Assembly (NCBI GenBank): GCA_015063005.1
Contig: SUTF01000001.1
Location: forward strand, 124,001 to 188,000
Direction of reading: 5' to 3'
From: Methanobrevibacter millerae
Lineage (GTDB): Archaea > Methanobacteriota > Methanobacteria > Methanobacteriales > Methanobacteriaceae
Length of the DNA stretch: 64,000 nucleotides
Shown here one piece after another: positions 1 through 9,227 of this stretch (its first letter is position 1; the number at the start of each line of letters is the position of its first letter). Both the position numbers and the translations under genes were made by a program. A model generated the notes under the pieces. The model saw only the letters and a program-made list of their open reading frames with translations. It had not been told where the DNA came from and made no database searches.

Positions 1-735
1 AACGTCAGGACCTAAAAATCCAATTGAATCCAAGTATTCGAATGGCCTTAATCCTTTTTCAGCAGAAACATCATTGATTTCCTTTTGGGTTTCACTTACA
101 TGAATATGGATTTTCATACCTGTTTCATCAGCCAATTTACGTACTTCCTTTAATAGTTCTTCTGAAGCAGTGTATGGAGAATGAGGACCGAAAAATACTT
201 TAATTCTTCCATCAGCAGTGTCATGACAATTCTTAAACAAAGTCATGTTTTCTTCGATTTCAGCTTTCCTTTTTTCTTCATCGCCGAAATCAATCATTCC
301 ATATGACAATACTGCTCGAATTCCAGATTCTTCAACAGCTTTTGCAACATCTTCCATATAAAAATACATGTCAGAAAATGTAGTAGTACCCGATTTAATT
401 AATTCAACAGCACCTAAAAGAGCTCCACTATAACAATAATCACCATTAAGATTTGCTTCCATAGGCCATATATTATCATTTAACCATTCATCTAAACTTA
501 AATCATCAGCTAATCCTCTAAACAATGTCATTGATAAATGCGTGTGAGTATTTATAAAACCTGGAAGTAATATTTTATCGGAAGCATCAATGATTTTATC
601 CACATTTTCCCCTGAAATATCCTCTGAAATTTCAGAAATTAAATCATTTTTAATTAGTAAATCCTTTTTTCCTTGATAATTAACAGTCGGATTTAAAATT
701 AAAGCATTTTTAATTAAAATTGTATTATCTGCCAT
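1..735 (-). CDS. dadD: Amidohydrolase, MtaD/DadD type (5'-methylthioadenosine / S-adenosylhomocysteine / 5'-deoxyadenosine deaminase), C-terminus cut by window edge
   Basis: The first 245 residues are present and the frame runs off the left edge. After a short beta-rich start there is the metal-binding HTH motif of the amidohydrolase superfamily (LPGFINTHTHLSMTLFRG), then GLADDLSLDEWL and a later HIHVSET, all typical of the archaeal MtaD/DadD deaminases. These cytosolic enzymes deaminate 5'-deoxyadenosine, S-adenosylhomocysteine and methylthioadenosine, recycling the by-products of radical SAM and methyltransferase reactions, which are heavily used in methanogens. The ATG at 733-735 (minus strand) follows a GGTGAT ribosome binding site. 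The divergent histone/hisG region lies to the right. The family call is firm; the preferred substrate is inferred. Confidence 0.87.
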   Translation of the reverse strand, partial: MADNTILIKNALILNPTVNYQGKKDLLIKNDLISEISEDISGENVDKIIDASDKILLPGFINTHTHLSMTLFRGLADDLSLDEWLNDNIWPMEANLNGDYCYSGALLGAVELIKSGTTTFSDMYFYMEDVAKAVEESGIRAVLSYGMIDFGDEEKRKAEIEENMTLFKNCHDTADGRIKVFFGPHSPYTASEELLKEVRKLADETGMKIHIHVSETQKEINDVSAEKGLRPFEYLDSIGFLGPDV

Positions 736-777
736 AATATCACCTAAAAAATAAAAAAAAGTAATGACTTAATATAA

Positions 778-990
778 TTATAAGTCTAATTCATTTACTG
801 CGAATTTAATATCCTCAGCTTTGATAGTTTTACGTTTTGCTAATCTTGCAGCTTCATTAGCTTTGATAGCAATATTACGTGCGATTTCTTCTAATGCTTC
901 AGCTAATTCAACTTTTGCATCTTCACTAACTCTTTCAGCACCAGTATCTTTAATGATTCTAGCAATAGGAGCTTTTGGTATTTCTGCCAT
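778..990 (-). CDS. Archaeal histone (HMf family)
   Basis: This is a 70-residue single histone-fold protein starting MAEIPKAPIARIIKDTGAE and containing RVSEDAKVELAEALEEIA and KRKTIKAEDIKFAV. These are the three-helix histone fold and the DNA-contacting RKT/K residues of HMfA/HMfB. It packages DNA as dimers or multimers. An in-frame upstream codon would add eight residues, but the ATG at 990 is preceded by GAGGTGA at ideal spacing and matches the usual family start, so I chose it. It lies 42 bases from the deaminase start on the same strand and probably has its own promoter in the AT-rich stretch 1000-1140. Confidence 0.95.
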   Translation of the reverse strand: MAEIPKAPIARIIKDTGAERVSEDAKVELAEALEEIARNIAIKANEAARLAKRKTIKAEDIKFAVNELDL

Positions 991-1187
991 ATTTTTCACC
1001 TCACTAAAATTCAATCAATACCTTATGATTAAAATTAAATTAATCATAAGCTAAATAACATTATATGAATATTTTATATTTAAATATTTTGGAATTATTA
1101 AGGAATACCTAAAAAAAATAATAATAAAAAAAGTATTTTAAAGCGTTTGAATTAAAATAAATATATAAAGAAAAAATTGGTGTTGAG

Positions 1188-2048
1188 ATGAAATTAAAAA
1201 TTGCAGTTCCATCTAAAGGAAGAATAAGTAATCCATCTATAGACATATTGGAAAGAGCTGGATTAGGCTTAAAAGATAATAATAATAGACAGTTAATCTC
1301 AAAAACTCATAATAAAAATATAGACATAATGTTTGCAAGAGCCTCTGACATTCCAGAATTCGTATCTGATGGAATTGTTGATATGGGAATTACAGGTATT
1401 GATTTAATTAATGAAAGTGAAAGTGAAGTAATTGAATTATTAGATTTGGACTTCGGACAAACAAAACTCGTTTTAGCTTCACCAGAGGATTCCGGAATAA
1501 ATTCAATAGAAGATGTTACATCAGAAATGACAGTTGCAACAGAATTTCCAACATTGACTAAGAAATATTTAGAAAAAAATAATTTAAATCCAAAAATAGT
1601 TAAATTAAGTGGATCTACTGAAATTGCTCCGTTTATAGGTGTTGCCGATTTAATTACTGACTTGACAAGTACAGGCACTACACTAAAAATGAATCATCTT
1701 AAAATAATTGATACAATATTGGAAAGTACAATAGTTTTAATCACTAATGAAAACTCATTGAATGAGAAGAAAACATTAGTTGAAGCCGTTAACAGAAGCA
1801 TTAAAGGAGTAATTGATGCTTTTGGCAAAAAACTTATTATGATGAATGTTAAAAGTCAGGATTTGGATGAAGTCAGAAAATTAATGCCTTCCATGGAAGG
1901 ACCAACAGTATCTGAAGTTTTATCAAAAGAAAAAACTGTTGCTATTCAGGCAGTGATTGATGAAGACCAGGTATTTGAACTTGTCAATGATTTGAGAAAT
2001 GCTGGTGCAAAGGACATTCTTGTCGTACCGATTGAAAGAATAATCTGA
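1188..2048 (+). CDS. hisG: ATP phosphoribosyltransferase, long form (histidine biosynthesis step 1)
   Basis: HisG joins ATP and PRPP to give phosphoribosyl-ATP, the first and feedback-controlled step of histidine synthesis. At 286 residues this is the long HisG(L) form. The catalytic part (about 1-210) begins KLKIAVPSKGRI and has the PRPP-binding loop DLTSTGTTL near residue 160. A C-terminal ACT-like regulatory domain (about 212-286) carries PSMEGPTVSEV and ends GAKDILVVPIERII. The ATG follows GGTGTTGAG. A TATA-like tract (about 1157-1169) lies upstream. No other his gene is in the window, so it appears to be a single-gene unit. Confidence 0.95.
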   Translation: MKLKIAVPSKGRISNPSIDILERAGLGLKDNNNRQLISKTHNKNIDIMFARASDIPEFVSDGIVDMGITGIDLINESESEVIELLDLDFGQTKLVLASPEDSGINSIEDVTSEMTVATEFPTLTKKYLEKNNLNPKIVKLSGSTEIAPFIGVADLITDLTSTGTTLKMNHLKIIDTILESTIVLITNENSLNEKKTLVEAVNRSIKGVIDAFGKKLIMMNVKSQDLDEVRKLMPSMEGPTVSEVLSKEKTVAIQAVIDEDQVFELVNDLRNAGAKDILVVPIERII

Positions 2049-2221
2049 AGTATCAATTTAATTAAAAATATGATAAAAATTTTTAATGTTGAATTTAATA
2101 TAATGAAAAATTATTAGCTGGAATTATTAGAATATTAACTGTATATCCAAAGATTAGTAATAGCATTAATAGAATATACATTGAAAAAAAATAAATAGAA
2201 GGGTTGATTAAAATTTTCGAA

Positions 2222-3142
2222 TTGAAAAACATAATATCAATAAAAGATTTTGAAAGGTCAGACATTGATTATATATTAAATGAAGCATCAAAATTAGAGG
2301 ATATTGCTCAATCAAAGGAAATTTCAGAAGAATTGAAAGGCAAAATCCTTGGATTAATGTTTTTTGAACCGTCAACAAGGACTAGAATGTCATTTGAAAC
2401 TTCAATGAAACGTTTAAGCGGAGAATGCATAGGTTTTGAAAGCAGTGGTTCTTCAAGTGTATCAAAAGGAGAAAGCATAGCGGATACTGCAAAAATGTTT
2501 GAAGGCTACTGTGATGCACTTGTAATAAGGCATGAACTTGAGGGAGTCTCAAAGTTCATTTCTGATATAGTAGATGTTCCTGTCATTAATGCCGGTGATG
2601 GAGCAGGCCAACATCCAACCCAAACATTGCTTGACTTATATACAATAAAAAAAGAACTTGGATCAATTGACAATTTAAAAATTGCATTGATAGGCGACCT
2701 TAAATTCGGACGTACAGTACATTCACTGGCCAATGCATTATGCTTATATGACAATGTAGAGCTTTACTTCGTATCACCGGACAAACTAAAAATGCCACAG
2801 GAAATTCTTCATGACCTGGACAAAATGAATATGTCATACACAGAAGTTTCCAACATCAATGAAATCATTGATAAAGTAAATGTTTTATATGTAACAAGAA
2901 TACAAAAAGAGCGTTTTGCAGATGTCGATGATTATTTAGAAATAAAAGGTGCTTATATAATAAATAAAAAAATGTTAGAAGGTAAGGACTTAATAGTAAT
3001 GCATCCATTACCTAGAATTGATGAAATAAATGGTGATGTGGATGATACTAAATACAACAAGTACTTCACCCAAGCGGCCAATGCTGTTCCAGTAAGGATG
3101 GCAATTTTAAAAACATTGATTAAAAACAACCCTAAATATTAG
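2222..3142 (+). CDS. pyrB: Aspartate carbamoyltransferase catalytic subunit
   Basis: PyrB makes carbamoyl-aspartate in pyrimidine synthesis. The sequence has the carbamoyl-phosphate loop [43 protein letters not shown] and MHPLPR, all diagnostic. No ATG start exists. An upstream TTG at 2204 is possible, but the TTG at 2222 (then KNIISIKDF) lines up with the start I recall for methanogen PyrB proteins and gives 306 residues, a normal length. AGAAGGGTTGAT just upstream could serve as ribosome binding site for it. No pyrI regulatory gene is adjacent. It is convergent with the orc1/cdc6 gene, whose end overlaps it by 11 bases. Confidence 0.93.
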   Translation: MKNIISIKDFERSDIDYILNEASKLEDIAQSKEISEELKGKILGLMFFEPSTRTRMSFETSMKRLSGECIGFESSGSSSVSKGESIADTAKMFEGYCDALVIRHELEGVSKFISDIVDVPVINAGDGAGQHPTQTLLDLYTIKKELGSIDNLKIALIGDLKFGRTVHSLANALCLYDNVELYFVSPDKLKMPQEILHDLDKMNMSYTEVSNINEIIDKVNVLYVTRIQKERFADVDDYLEIKGAYIINKKMLEGKDLIVMHPLPRIDEINGDVDDTKYNKYFTQAANAVPVRMAILKTLIKNNPKY

Positions 3143-4307
3143 ATTGATATAAGCTTGATTCAAGCAAATCTTCATCACACTGAAGTTTTATTATGTTAGT
3201 CCTTCCTTTTCCACGACCACGTGAAATTGTGTTTGTGGAAATGATTCCTAACATTTCAAGCTCGTTAATGAAATCAAAAATCCTTCTATATGTAACAGCA
3301 TCCTTTTTTGAAACCTCAGTATATGCCTCATATAACTTACCTGAGGTTATCTCTTCATTATCATTAGTTAATTTTAAAATTGCTTCCAAAACCCTTTGTT
3401 GTTGAGTCGGAAGAGTTTTAACAACGTCAACGAATTTATCATGTTCAATTCTTTCTTTAGCCATTCTTACATGTTCGCTTTTAATTGTTTGAGATCCTTC
3501 TTCGCCAGCTATGAAACCAGAAGTTTTCAATAAATCCAAAGCAAACCTAGCATCACCTTCTTCTTTTGCAGCCATTGCTGAACATAAAGGAATTACATCA
3601 CTTTCAACAACACCTTCATTAAAAGCCATTTGTGCCCTTTCATTAAGAATATCCGTCAATTGATTTGCTCCATAAGGTGGAAATACTATTTCCTTATCAT
3701 TCAAACTGCTGGTAACTCTTGACTTGATTAAACCTTTAAAATCAAGGAAATTACTGATGGATAAAATTGAAACATTATCAGTTCTGGTTAACGTATATAA
3801 AATTCCATCCCCATCCTTGTTCAATAAGATATCGATTTCGTCCAAAATAACAATTAAAATGAGTTTTTTACCGAATGCGTTAGTTCTAAATATATCACGG
3901 AATGTGTTTACAACTTCAGCCTTTGTCCATCCTCTGTGCGGAACGTCACGGCCAAGCTTTTGACATAAATGAGCTATAACCTGATATTCAGTAGTATAGT
4001 CAGTACATCTGATATATTCAATTTTTATGAAAACATCTTGATCTGCAGAATATTCCAAAAGTTGTGAACGCGCAAATTTTGCAGCTGCTGTTTTTCCTGT
4101 ACCTGTTTTACCGTAAATAGTGATATTGGCAGGAGTTACATCATTTAATGCATCAACCCAATATCTTGCAATTTGTGTTACCTGTTCTTCTCTGTGCAAT
4201 AATCTTTCAGGTAAATATCTGTGGTCCAAAGGTCTCTTGTCTTTGAATATAACATTTTCCTTTTGTATCCCTTCAAAGATATTGCTCTTTTCAAAAATAT
4301 TAGCCAT
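3132..4307 (-). CDS. cdc6: Origin recognition / Cdc6-type initiator ATPase
   Basis: This 391-residue Orc1/Cdc6 protein recognises origin boxes and loads the MCM helicase. It has a Walker A motif (GKTGTGKT, about 66-73), Walker B (VILDEIDIL, about 154-161), sensor-like regions and a C-terminal winged helix (about 300-391, ending with a basic [12 protein letters not shown]) that contacts the origin. I chose the ATG at 4307 because GGTGAGG lies directly before it. A further in-frame ATG 24 bases upstream is less well placed. The gene reads away from the adjacent origin region, whose boxes match the known binding site of the Methanothermobacter orthologue. Autoregulation through these boxes is plausible. 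Confidence 0.95.
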   Translation of the reverse strand: MANIFEKSNIFEGIQKENVIFKDKRPLDHRYLPERLLHREEQVTQIARYWVDALNDVTPANITIYGKTGTGKTAAAKFARSQLLEYSADQDVFIKIEYIRCTDYTTEYQVIAHLCQKLGRDVPHRGWTKAEVVNTFRDIFRTNAFGKKLILIVILDEIDILLNKDGDGILYTLTRTDNVSILSISNFLDFKGLIKSRVTSSLNDKEIVFPPYGANQLTDILNERAQMAFNEGVVESDVIPLCSAMAAKEEGDARFALDLLKTSGFIAGEEGSQTIKSEHVRMAKERIEHDKFVDVVKTLPTQQQRVLEAILKLTNDNEEITSGKLYEAYTEVSKKDAVTYRRIFDFINELEMLGIISTNTISRGRGKGRTNIIKLQCDEDLLESSLYQSNI

Positions 4308-4309
4308 TT

Positions 4310-4955
4310 CCTCACCCATAAAAAAAGTCATGAAAAATAGAAAAATAACATAAGTATAATTTCCAGTGTTAATATTTAAACAAGCTCTTAAATAAACTTT
4401 TTCATTGAAAATGATATAATGAAATTATTAAATTGTGTTTAATGTAAAAAATAAAATACTTAATATTACTTAAATTAACTAAAAAAGAAAGCATTACTTT
4501 TATTTCATTAGAAAAAACAGATAAAAATTCTTTATAATCAATAATAATTAATATTAATAATTTAAAATATTAACTAAAATAGGGTACTATTTCAAATATA
4601 AGAGTAGTATTTCAAATGTAAAATTAAAGCATAATACTAATGGATTACTCTTTAATTATTATATTAGAAAAATTTTTAATCAAATTATCATGATTTGTCA
4701 TTTTAGAGAGGGAGGTATATTTCAAGTGTAACGTGTTTTGTGCAGCGACGCAAAATCGAGACAACCATTTCAAGTGTAACAAAAAAAATTTCATGTTTAA
4801 AAATTCTTTAAATTAAAAAATAAGCATTTATAAATCTTTATTTTCAATTTTAAGCAAAAAAATTTAAGGTCATTTTCAAGTGTTTTTTCACTTGAAATAT
4901 ACCTCTTCATTCAAAATATACCTTCGTTTGACTTACACTTGAAATACATGTCTGT
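4310..4955. other. oriC: Replication origin (oriC) with Orc1/Cdc6 binding boxes and AT-rich unwinding region
   Basis: This 650-base non-coding stretch beside cdc6 contains several copies of TTTCAAGTGTAA or its complement, the mini-ORB reported to bind Methanothermobacter Cdc6-1. Good copies are at 4720-4731, 4768-4780 and (opposite strand) 4933-4944. Partial copies are at 4874-4883 and 4888-4897, and weaker ones at 4590-4600 and 4610-4622. GAGGTATATTTCAAGTG at 4712-4728 forms a perfect 17-bp inverted repeat with 4889-4905. The pair faces across an almost pure A/T tract (about 4781-4872), a likely unwinding element. Inverted boxes around an AT-rich core next to the initiator gene is the classic archaeal origin layout. 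Confidence 0.88.
4712..4905. repeat. 17-bp perfect inverted repeat (extended origin boxes) flanking the AT-rich core
   Basis: The left arm GAGGTATATTTCAAGTG (4712-4728) and right arm CACTTGAAATATACCTC (4889-4905) are exact reverse complements about 160 bases apart. Each contains the Orc1 box core CACTTGAAAT extended by ATACCTC. A further box at 4758-4778 is extended differently, by GG, a variable base and TGTCTC. Between the arms lie a GC-richer block (4731-4765) and the AT-rich tract. Opposed boxes would place initiator complexes on both sides of the unwinding element. Confidence 0.9.
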
Positions 4956-4959
4956 CTCT

Positions 4960-5454
4960 CTAGATGAACATTGAATTTTCATTTGAAGGTTCTGAAATAT
5001 TGGTGTTTACAGTACCAAATGTCCTTTCAATTATCCATACACATTGGATTTTAGCTTTAAAAACTCTTTTTAAAGCATCATATAAGCTATTTTTACTTAA
5101 ACCATCATCAAAAATTTGATAAGTAATAACATATTGTTGTAATAAGTTAGTTGACTGATCTACAGCTAGTTGAACATCAACTAAAAATTGGTTAAGTGAC
5201 ATGTTAACATCTAAAAGAAATTCACTTCTTTCTTTTGGAGAACTAGTATTCATTAATTCCAAATGTTGAGGAGATACTTGTGTTGCACAAGCAATAAGAA
5301 TAAAGTCTTTTCCTTTTGGTCTTACAACATCCATTATATTATCTTTTGGAAATTCGACAATGTAATGAAAATCAGCATTATCCTCTAATTTTTTTTCTCT
5401 AAATATTCCTTCATCAACTATCCAGTCTTTTATTGTTTCTTCGCTAATTGTCAT
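4960..5454 (-). CDS. DUF2299 family protein, function unknown
   Basis: A 164-residue soluble protein that I recognise as the DUF2299 type seen in methanogens. It starts MTISEETIKDWIVDEGIF, has a central beta-rich part (DFHYIVEFPKDNIMDVVRPKGKDFILIA) and a helical second half with LNQFLVDVQLAVDQSTNLLQQYVITYQIFDDGLSKNSLYDAL. The fold resembles secretion-chaperone-like alpha/beta proteins, but that is only an impression. No catalytic motif is visible. The ATG at 5454 follows GTGAT; a GTG three codons upstream is less likely. Its 3' end abuts the origin boxes, so it is the right-hand neighbour of oriC. No function is assigned. Confidence 0.75.
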   Translation of the reverse strand: MTISEETIKDWIVDEGIFREKKLEDNADFHYIVEFPKDNIMDVVRPKGKDFILIACATQVSPQHLELMNTSSPKERSEFLLDVNMSLNQFLVDVQLAVDQSTNLLQQYVITYQIFDDGLSKNSLYDALKRVFKAKIQCVWIIERTFGTVNTNISEPSNENSMFI

Positions 5455-5518
5455 AAATATCACTTTTAATTTACAAATAATAAAATATTTATTTTTTTAT
5501 TATAAATAATATATTATT

Positions 5519-6493
5519 ATGTCAGAGGTTTATTTATTTATTATATTTTCATTAATTTTAAGTTTAGCAATAGACTTAATTTATGGAGAGCTTCCGACTA
5601 AGATTCACCCTGTTGTCATCATAGGAAAAATAATTGAATTTTTCAAAAGTAAATTTATCACAATAAAAAACAGATGGTCAGGTTTTTTAACAACATTATT
5701 TACAATATTGATTTCATGTACGTTATTATTAATAATAATGTTAATATCATCAATAAATGATTATTTATTTATTATTATTTATTCTATAATATTATCATCA
5801 TCATATTCAATAAAAATGTTGTTAACATCAGCTAAAAGTATAGAAAACGATTTAAAAGAAGATATTGATAAAGCAAGGCAAGCTGTTTCATATCTTGTCA
5901 GCCGTGATACAGAAGAGTTAACAGAAAGTTTCATAGTCTCTGCAACGATAGAAAGCATGACTGAAAACATAACTGATTCTTATATATCCCCAATTTTTTA
6001 TTTTACAATCATTTCAATAATATTTATTATATTTAATATTAATTATTATATTATATTATTATTTATTCCATTTATTTATCGAATATCCAATACACTTGAT
6101 GCAATGCTTGGATATACAACAGATGAACTGATCAACATTGGTTTTTTCCCTGCTAAACTAGATGATTTATTGAATTATTTACCTTCAAGGATTTCTGGTT
6201 TGTTTGTTGTCATATCAGCTTATTTGTTGAATTACAATGGAAAAAATGCTTATAGAATATTGAGACGTGATGCAAGAAAATGTCCTAGTCCTAATTCAGG
6301 ATATACGATGGCACCAACAGCAGGTGCTCTCGATATTCAGTTGGTAAAAAAAGGAACATATGTTTTAGGTGACAATACACATGAAATAGATGTCCATGAT
6401 ATTTCAAAGGCAATCAAGCTGACATCCCTGACAATTACTTTATTTACAATATTTATATTAATAATAATTACAATATTTAACCTGATTATATGA
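5519..6493 (+). CDS. cbiB: Adenosylcobinamide-phosphate synthase (CbiB/CobD), membrane protein
   Basis: CbiB attaches the aminopropanol-phosphate arm to adenosylcobyric acid in cobamide synthesis. The 324-residue protein has several membrane helices (about 5-22, 55-75, 80-100, 155-185, 300-324) and the family signatures HPVVIIGKII near the N-terminus and SPNSGYTMAPTAGAL near residue 265. No ribosome binding site precedes the ATG and an A/T-only stretch lies right upstream, so the mRNA is probably leaderless. It is divergent from the DUF2299 gene. Other corrinoid genes occur at 9.2, 13.7 and 19-20 kb but not in one operon. Cobamides are needed here for the methyltransferase Mtr. Confidence 0.92.
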   Translation: MSEVYLFIIFSLILSLAIDLIYGELPTKIHPVVIIGKIIEFFKSKFITIKNRWSGFLTTLFTILISCTLLLIIMLISSINDYLFIIIYSIILSSSYSIKMLLTSAKSIENDLKEDIDKARQAVSYLVSRDTEELTESFIVSATIESMTENITDSYISPIFYFTIISIIFIIFNINYYIILLFIPFIYRISNTLDAMLGYTTDELINIGFFPAKLDDLLNYLPSRISGLFVVISAYLLNYNGKNAYRILRRDARKCPSPNSGYTMAPTAGALDIQLVKKGTYVLGDNTHEIDVHDISKAIKLTSLTITLFTIFILIIITIFNLII

Positions 6494-6573
6494 AATTATA
6501 ATTAAAATACCTGAGATTACTAAGGAAATTATTGCTAAGGTTTGGATTTTTAGATTTTTTTAAAAAAATAAGA

Positions 6574-6597
6574 GTTAAGGAAAATTAATTCCCTAAC
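6574..6597. terminator. Possible terminator hairpin between convergent cbiB and adhesin genes
   Basis: GTTAAGG (6574-6580) and CCCTAAC (6591-6597) can pair imperfectly around an A/T loop. A run of T precedes it on the plus strand (6551-6561), with A runs on the other side. It overlaps the adhesin stop codon. The stem is weak, so the oligo-T tracts may do most of the work, as is usual in archaea. Confidence 0.35.
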
Positions 6598-8851
6598 TTG
6601 AAATTGTAACTTTGTTTGCTGAGTTCATACCGTTGTAATTGGATGTGATAATGTATTCGCCAGCCATTAGATTGATATTCAAGTGAGCAACACCATTTTC
6701 GTCAGTAGTTTTTTCATAGAAAATACCATTGATGTTGAAGGTCACATTCTGGTCTGAATAAGGATTTCCCTGACCGTCCAGAATTGTTGCATTGAACATT
6801 GATCCGTCTCTGTATCTCATGGTTAAGTCATCGGTTTCGATAACTGATAATACTTTGATTTTGTTTGAAGCCATTAATCCGTTATACTCAGCTGTGATAA
6901 TGTATTCACCAGGTTCAAGGTTAATGTTCATCTTAACATAGCCTGATTCATTGGTATAACGTGTATAAAATACCCCATTAATGTTAAATTTAACACTTAC
7001 ATTGGCACCTACAGGATTTCCATCTTCACCTAATATCCTAACAGAATACTGTGAATCGTTTCTGTAATACTTAGTCAAATCATTATTTTCAACTATTGAA
7101 GGTAACACCGTAATGATATTTGAGTATTGTTCGATGGAATCTGGGTTTTTGGCTGTAATGATATATTCACCAGGATTTAAGTTTATATTTAATCGGGCAG
7201 TACCGTTTTCATTAGTGTATCTTTTGTAGAAGACACCATTTATGTTGAATTCCACTTCAGTATTGTTTGCTAATCTATTACCTTCACTATCAACGAATGT
7301 AGCATAATATTGAGTGCCGTTTCTGAATATTTTAGTTATGTTTTCACCGGAGACCGTAGGTTTTACAGTAATTGTTGAGTTGACCTTATAATATTCATAT
7401 TTTACAATGACATCATATTCTCCACTGTTTAAGTTAATTGCCATTGAAGCATTTCCATCTTCATCAGAAACTCTATAGTAATCCACACCATTTATTGAAA
7501 ACGTGACTTGAGCATACGGAATGGTAGTATCATTGGTAGTTACTCTAACAGTGAATCTTTCAGGACCATGATAATATTTAACCAATTCAGGAGCATCAAT
7601 TTCAAATGATGCATTTACGAGAGTATAATTATTGTTAATAAAAGTACAGTTGTTGATGCTTGCTACAGCTTCATATGTCCATAGAGCTTCACCTTCATCG
7701 GCAGTGTTATTTATGAAGTAAGAATTTTCAATATTTGTAATATCATGTGCACTGATAGCACCGCCAATGCCGTTGAGATTTTCATCACTATTTGAAGCGG
7801 AATTGTTTATAAAGACGCAGTCATGGATATTTGCTTTTTCGGTAAATATGGCACCTCCCTCAGGATATGATGAAAAGTCATATGGATTAGAATCAACTTT
7901 AACATAATTATCCATAAAGACCGAATTATTGGCATTCACCTCTCTTGCATAGATTGCTCCACCATTATTATAATAACCAGATAGTGAATTACCTATAAAA
8001 TTGGAATCTGAAACATTAACAGTACCTGTTGAGTATATGGCACCTCCAGTTCCAGTGTAATGACCACCATTGGAAATAAAATTAGAATTTACAACTTCCA
8101 TATTACCGTTACAGTAAATTGCACCACCATTAGTATCGTCCCAACATGAAAGAGTATTATCTTCAAAACTGCAATCATTAACAGTCAAATGACCATTACA
8201 ATAAACAGCAGCTCCATTTCCTTGAGTACCTTTAACATTATTGGATATAAATCTGGATCCAACAAGATTTAAATTACCATAACTATCTATTGCACCACCA
8301 TTAGAAGAAACATCTCCGTAGACATCATTACTTTCAAAATAAGAATTGATAACGGTCATGTTTCCAATAGATGAAATTGCACCACCAAAACCTGAACCAA
8401 TTGCTAATTCAACAGAATTATTCATGAAAATACAATCCTGAATAATTGAATTATTAGCATTGATATGAATAGCAGCGCCAGAATAATCTGGAGGAATATG
8501 ATAAGTCAAATAAGCATTGATGAAAGTAATGTTTTTCAATGCAACATTATCACATTCTATTTTAAATATCTGTCCATTTTTTTCTGCATCGATTGTGTGG
8601 CCATTACCGTTAATTGTCAGAGATTTCGTAATTGACATTCCCCAAGATTCACCGGAAACATAATCGTTTTCCAGATTGATTAGGGAACCTTCAGGAGCTT
8701 CATCAATCTTTTTTTGTAAGTCAGCAAAAGTACCACCATCAGCACTTTCCAAAATTTCACCAGCACTTTGATTTAAATCCTCTGCAGCCGATACACTGGC
8801 TATCGAAATTATGAAAATAAAACTTATTAAAATTAAAAAATTTCTTTTCAT
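6593..8851 (-). CDS. Adhesin-like surface protein: beta-helix repeats plus four Ig-like repeats
   Basis: The 752-residue protein begins with a signal peptide (MKRNFLILISFIFIISIASVSA). Residues about 60-400 form a right-handed beta-helix of polymorphic-outer-membrane-type repeats, recognisable by repeated GGAI(Y/S) turns. Residues about 410-752 hold four ~85-residue Ig-like modules, each with KYYxNxxQY, FNINGVFY and LNINLxPGEYIIT signatures. These modules recur in the two other adhesins of the window. No C-terminal membrane helix or LPxTG-type signal is present, so attachment to the wall must be non-covalent or through the repeats. The start is supported by GAGGTAA. Likely role is attachment to partner cells or host/plant polymer, by analogy only. 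Confidence 0.9.
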   Translation of the reverse strand: MKRNFLILISFIFIISIASVSAAEDLNQSAGEILESADGGTFADLQKKIDEAPEGSLINLENDYVSGESWGMSITKSLTINGNGHTIDAEKNGQIFKIECDNVALKNITFINAYLTYHIPPDYSGAAIHINANNSIIQDCIFMNNSVELAIGSGFGGAISSIGNMTVINSYFESNDVYGDVSSNGGAIDSYGNLNLVGSRFISNNVKGTQGNGAAVYCNGHLTVNDCSFEDNTLSCWDDTNGGAIYCNGNMEVVNSNFISNGGHYTGTGGAIYSTGTVNVSDSNFIGNSLSGYYNNGGAIYAREVNANNSVFMDNYVKVDSNPYDFSSYPEGGAIFTEKANIHDCVFINNSASNSDENLNGIGGAISAHDITNIENSYFINNTADEGEALWTYEAVASINNCTFINNNYTLVNASFEIDAPELVKYYHGPERFTVRVTTNDTTIPYAQVTFSINGVDYYRVSDEDGNASMAINLNSGEYDVIVKYEYYKVNSTITVKPTVSGENITKIFRNGTQYYATFVDSEGNRLANNTEVEFNINGVFYKRYTNENGTARLNINLNPGEYIITAKNPDSIEQYSNIITVLPSIVENNDLTKYYRNDSQYSVRILGEDGNPVGANVSVKFNINGVFYTRYTNESGYVKMNINLEPGEYIITAEYNGLMASNKIKVLSVIETDDLTMRYRDGSMFNATILDGQGNPYSDQNVTFNINGIFYEKTTDENGVAHLNINLMAGEYIITSNYNGMNSANKVTISS

Positions 8852-9227
8852 GATTTTTACCTCATGTTTATTGTGATTAAAAGTCTATTAAGATATATAT
8901 AAAAATATATTGTCTTAATTTTTCTGATTAAAAAATAAAAACTCTACAAAAAATGAGTAATCAAAAAATAAGACACAATAATTTTTAAAAAGGATATTAA
9001 AGTTAAAAAATACTAATTAAATGGAAAATACAAAATTATTCATTTATTTTTAAAAACTATATTAAAAGAAATAAACTTAATGGGGAATTATCATATCCAT
9101 TCAAGTATTTAAGAAAGCTAAGAAAAATATAAAATTTAGACCCTAAAATGTTATTAAAGGAAATGATATATATTCTAGTAATAGAAAGTTTGTAGAGAAA
9201 AACTAAAAGTAAATTTATTGTGATAAA
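8852..9227. other. 376-base divergent intergenic region (adhesin / cbiG promoters)
   Basis: No open frame of note. On the left, an interrupted palindrome TTAAGA (8888-8893) ... TCTTAA (8913-8918), with TATATA tracts inside, overlaps the expected TATA region of the leftward adhesin gene and could be an operator. On the right, GATATATATT (about 9164-9173) is a likely TATA box for cbiG, leaving a leader that ends in GTGAT before the ATG at 9228. The rest is AT-rich with nothing I can name. Confidence 0.5.

Noticed and set aside
1307..1678. Minus-strand frame inside hisG
   Set aside because: Antisense shadow of hisG with no start signal or domain.
2085..2145. Short ATG-led frame upstream of pyrB as a possible leader peptide
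   Set aside because: Only about 15 codons, no ribosome binding site and no attenuator-like structure.
9101..9120. Additional Orc1-like box (CATTCAAGTATTTAAG) upstream of cbiG
   Set aside because: Lacks the GTGTA half of the core; too weak to count.
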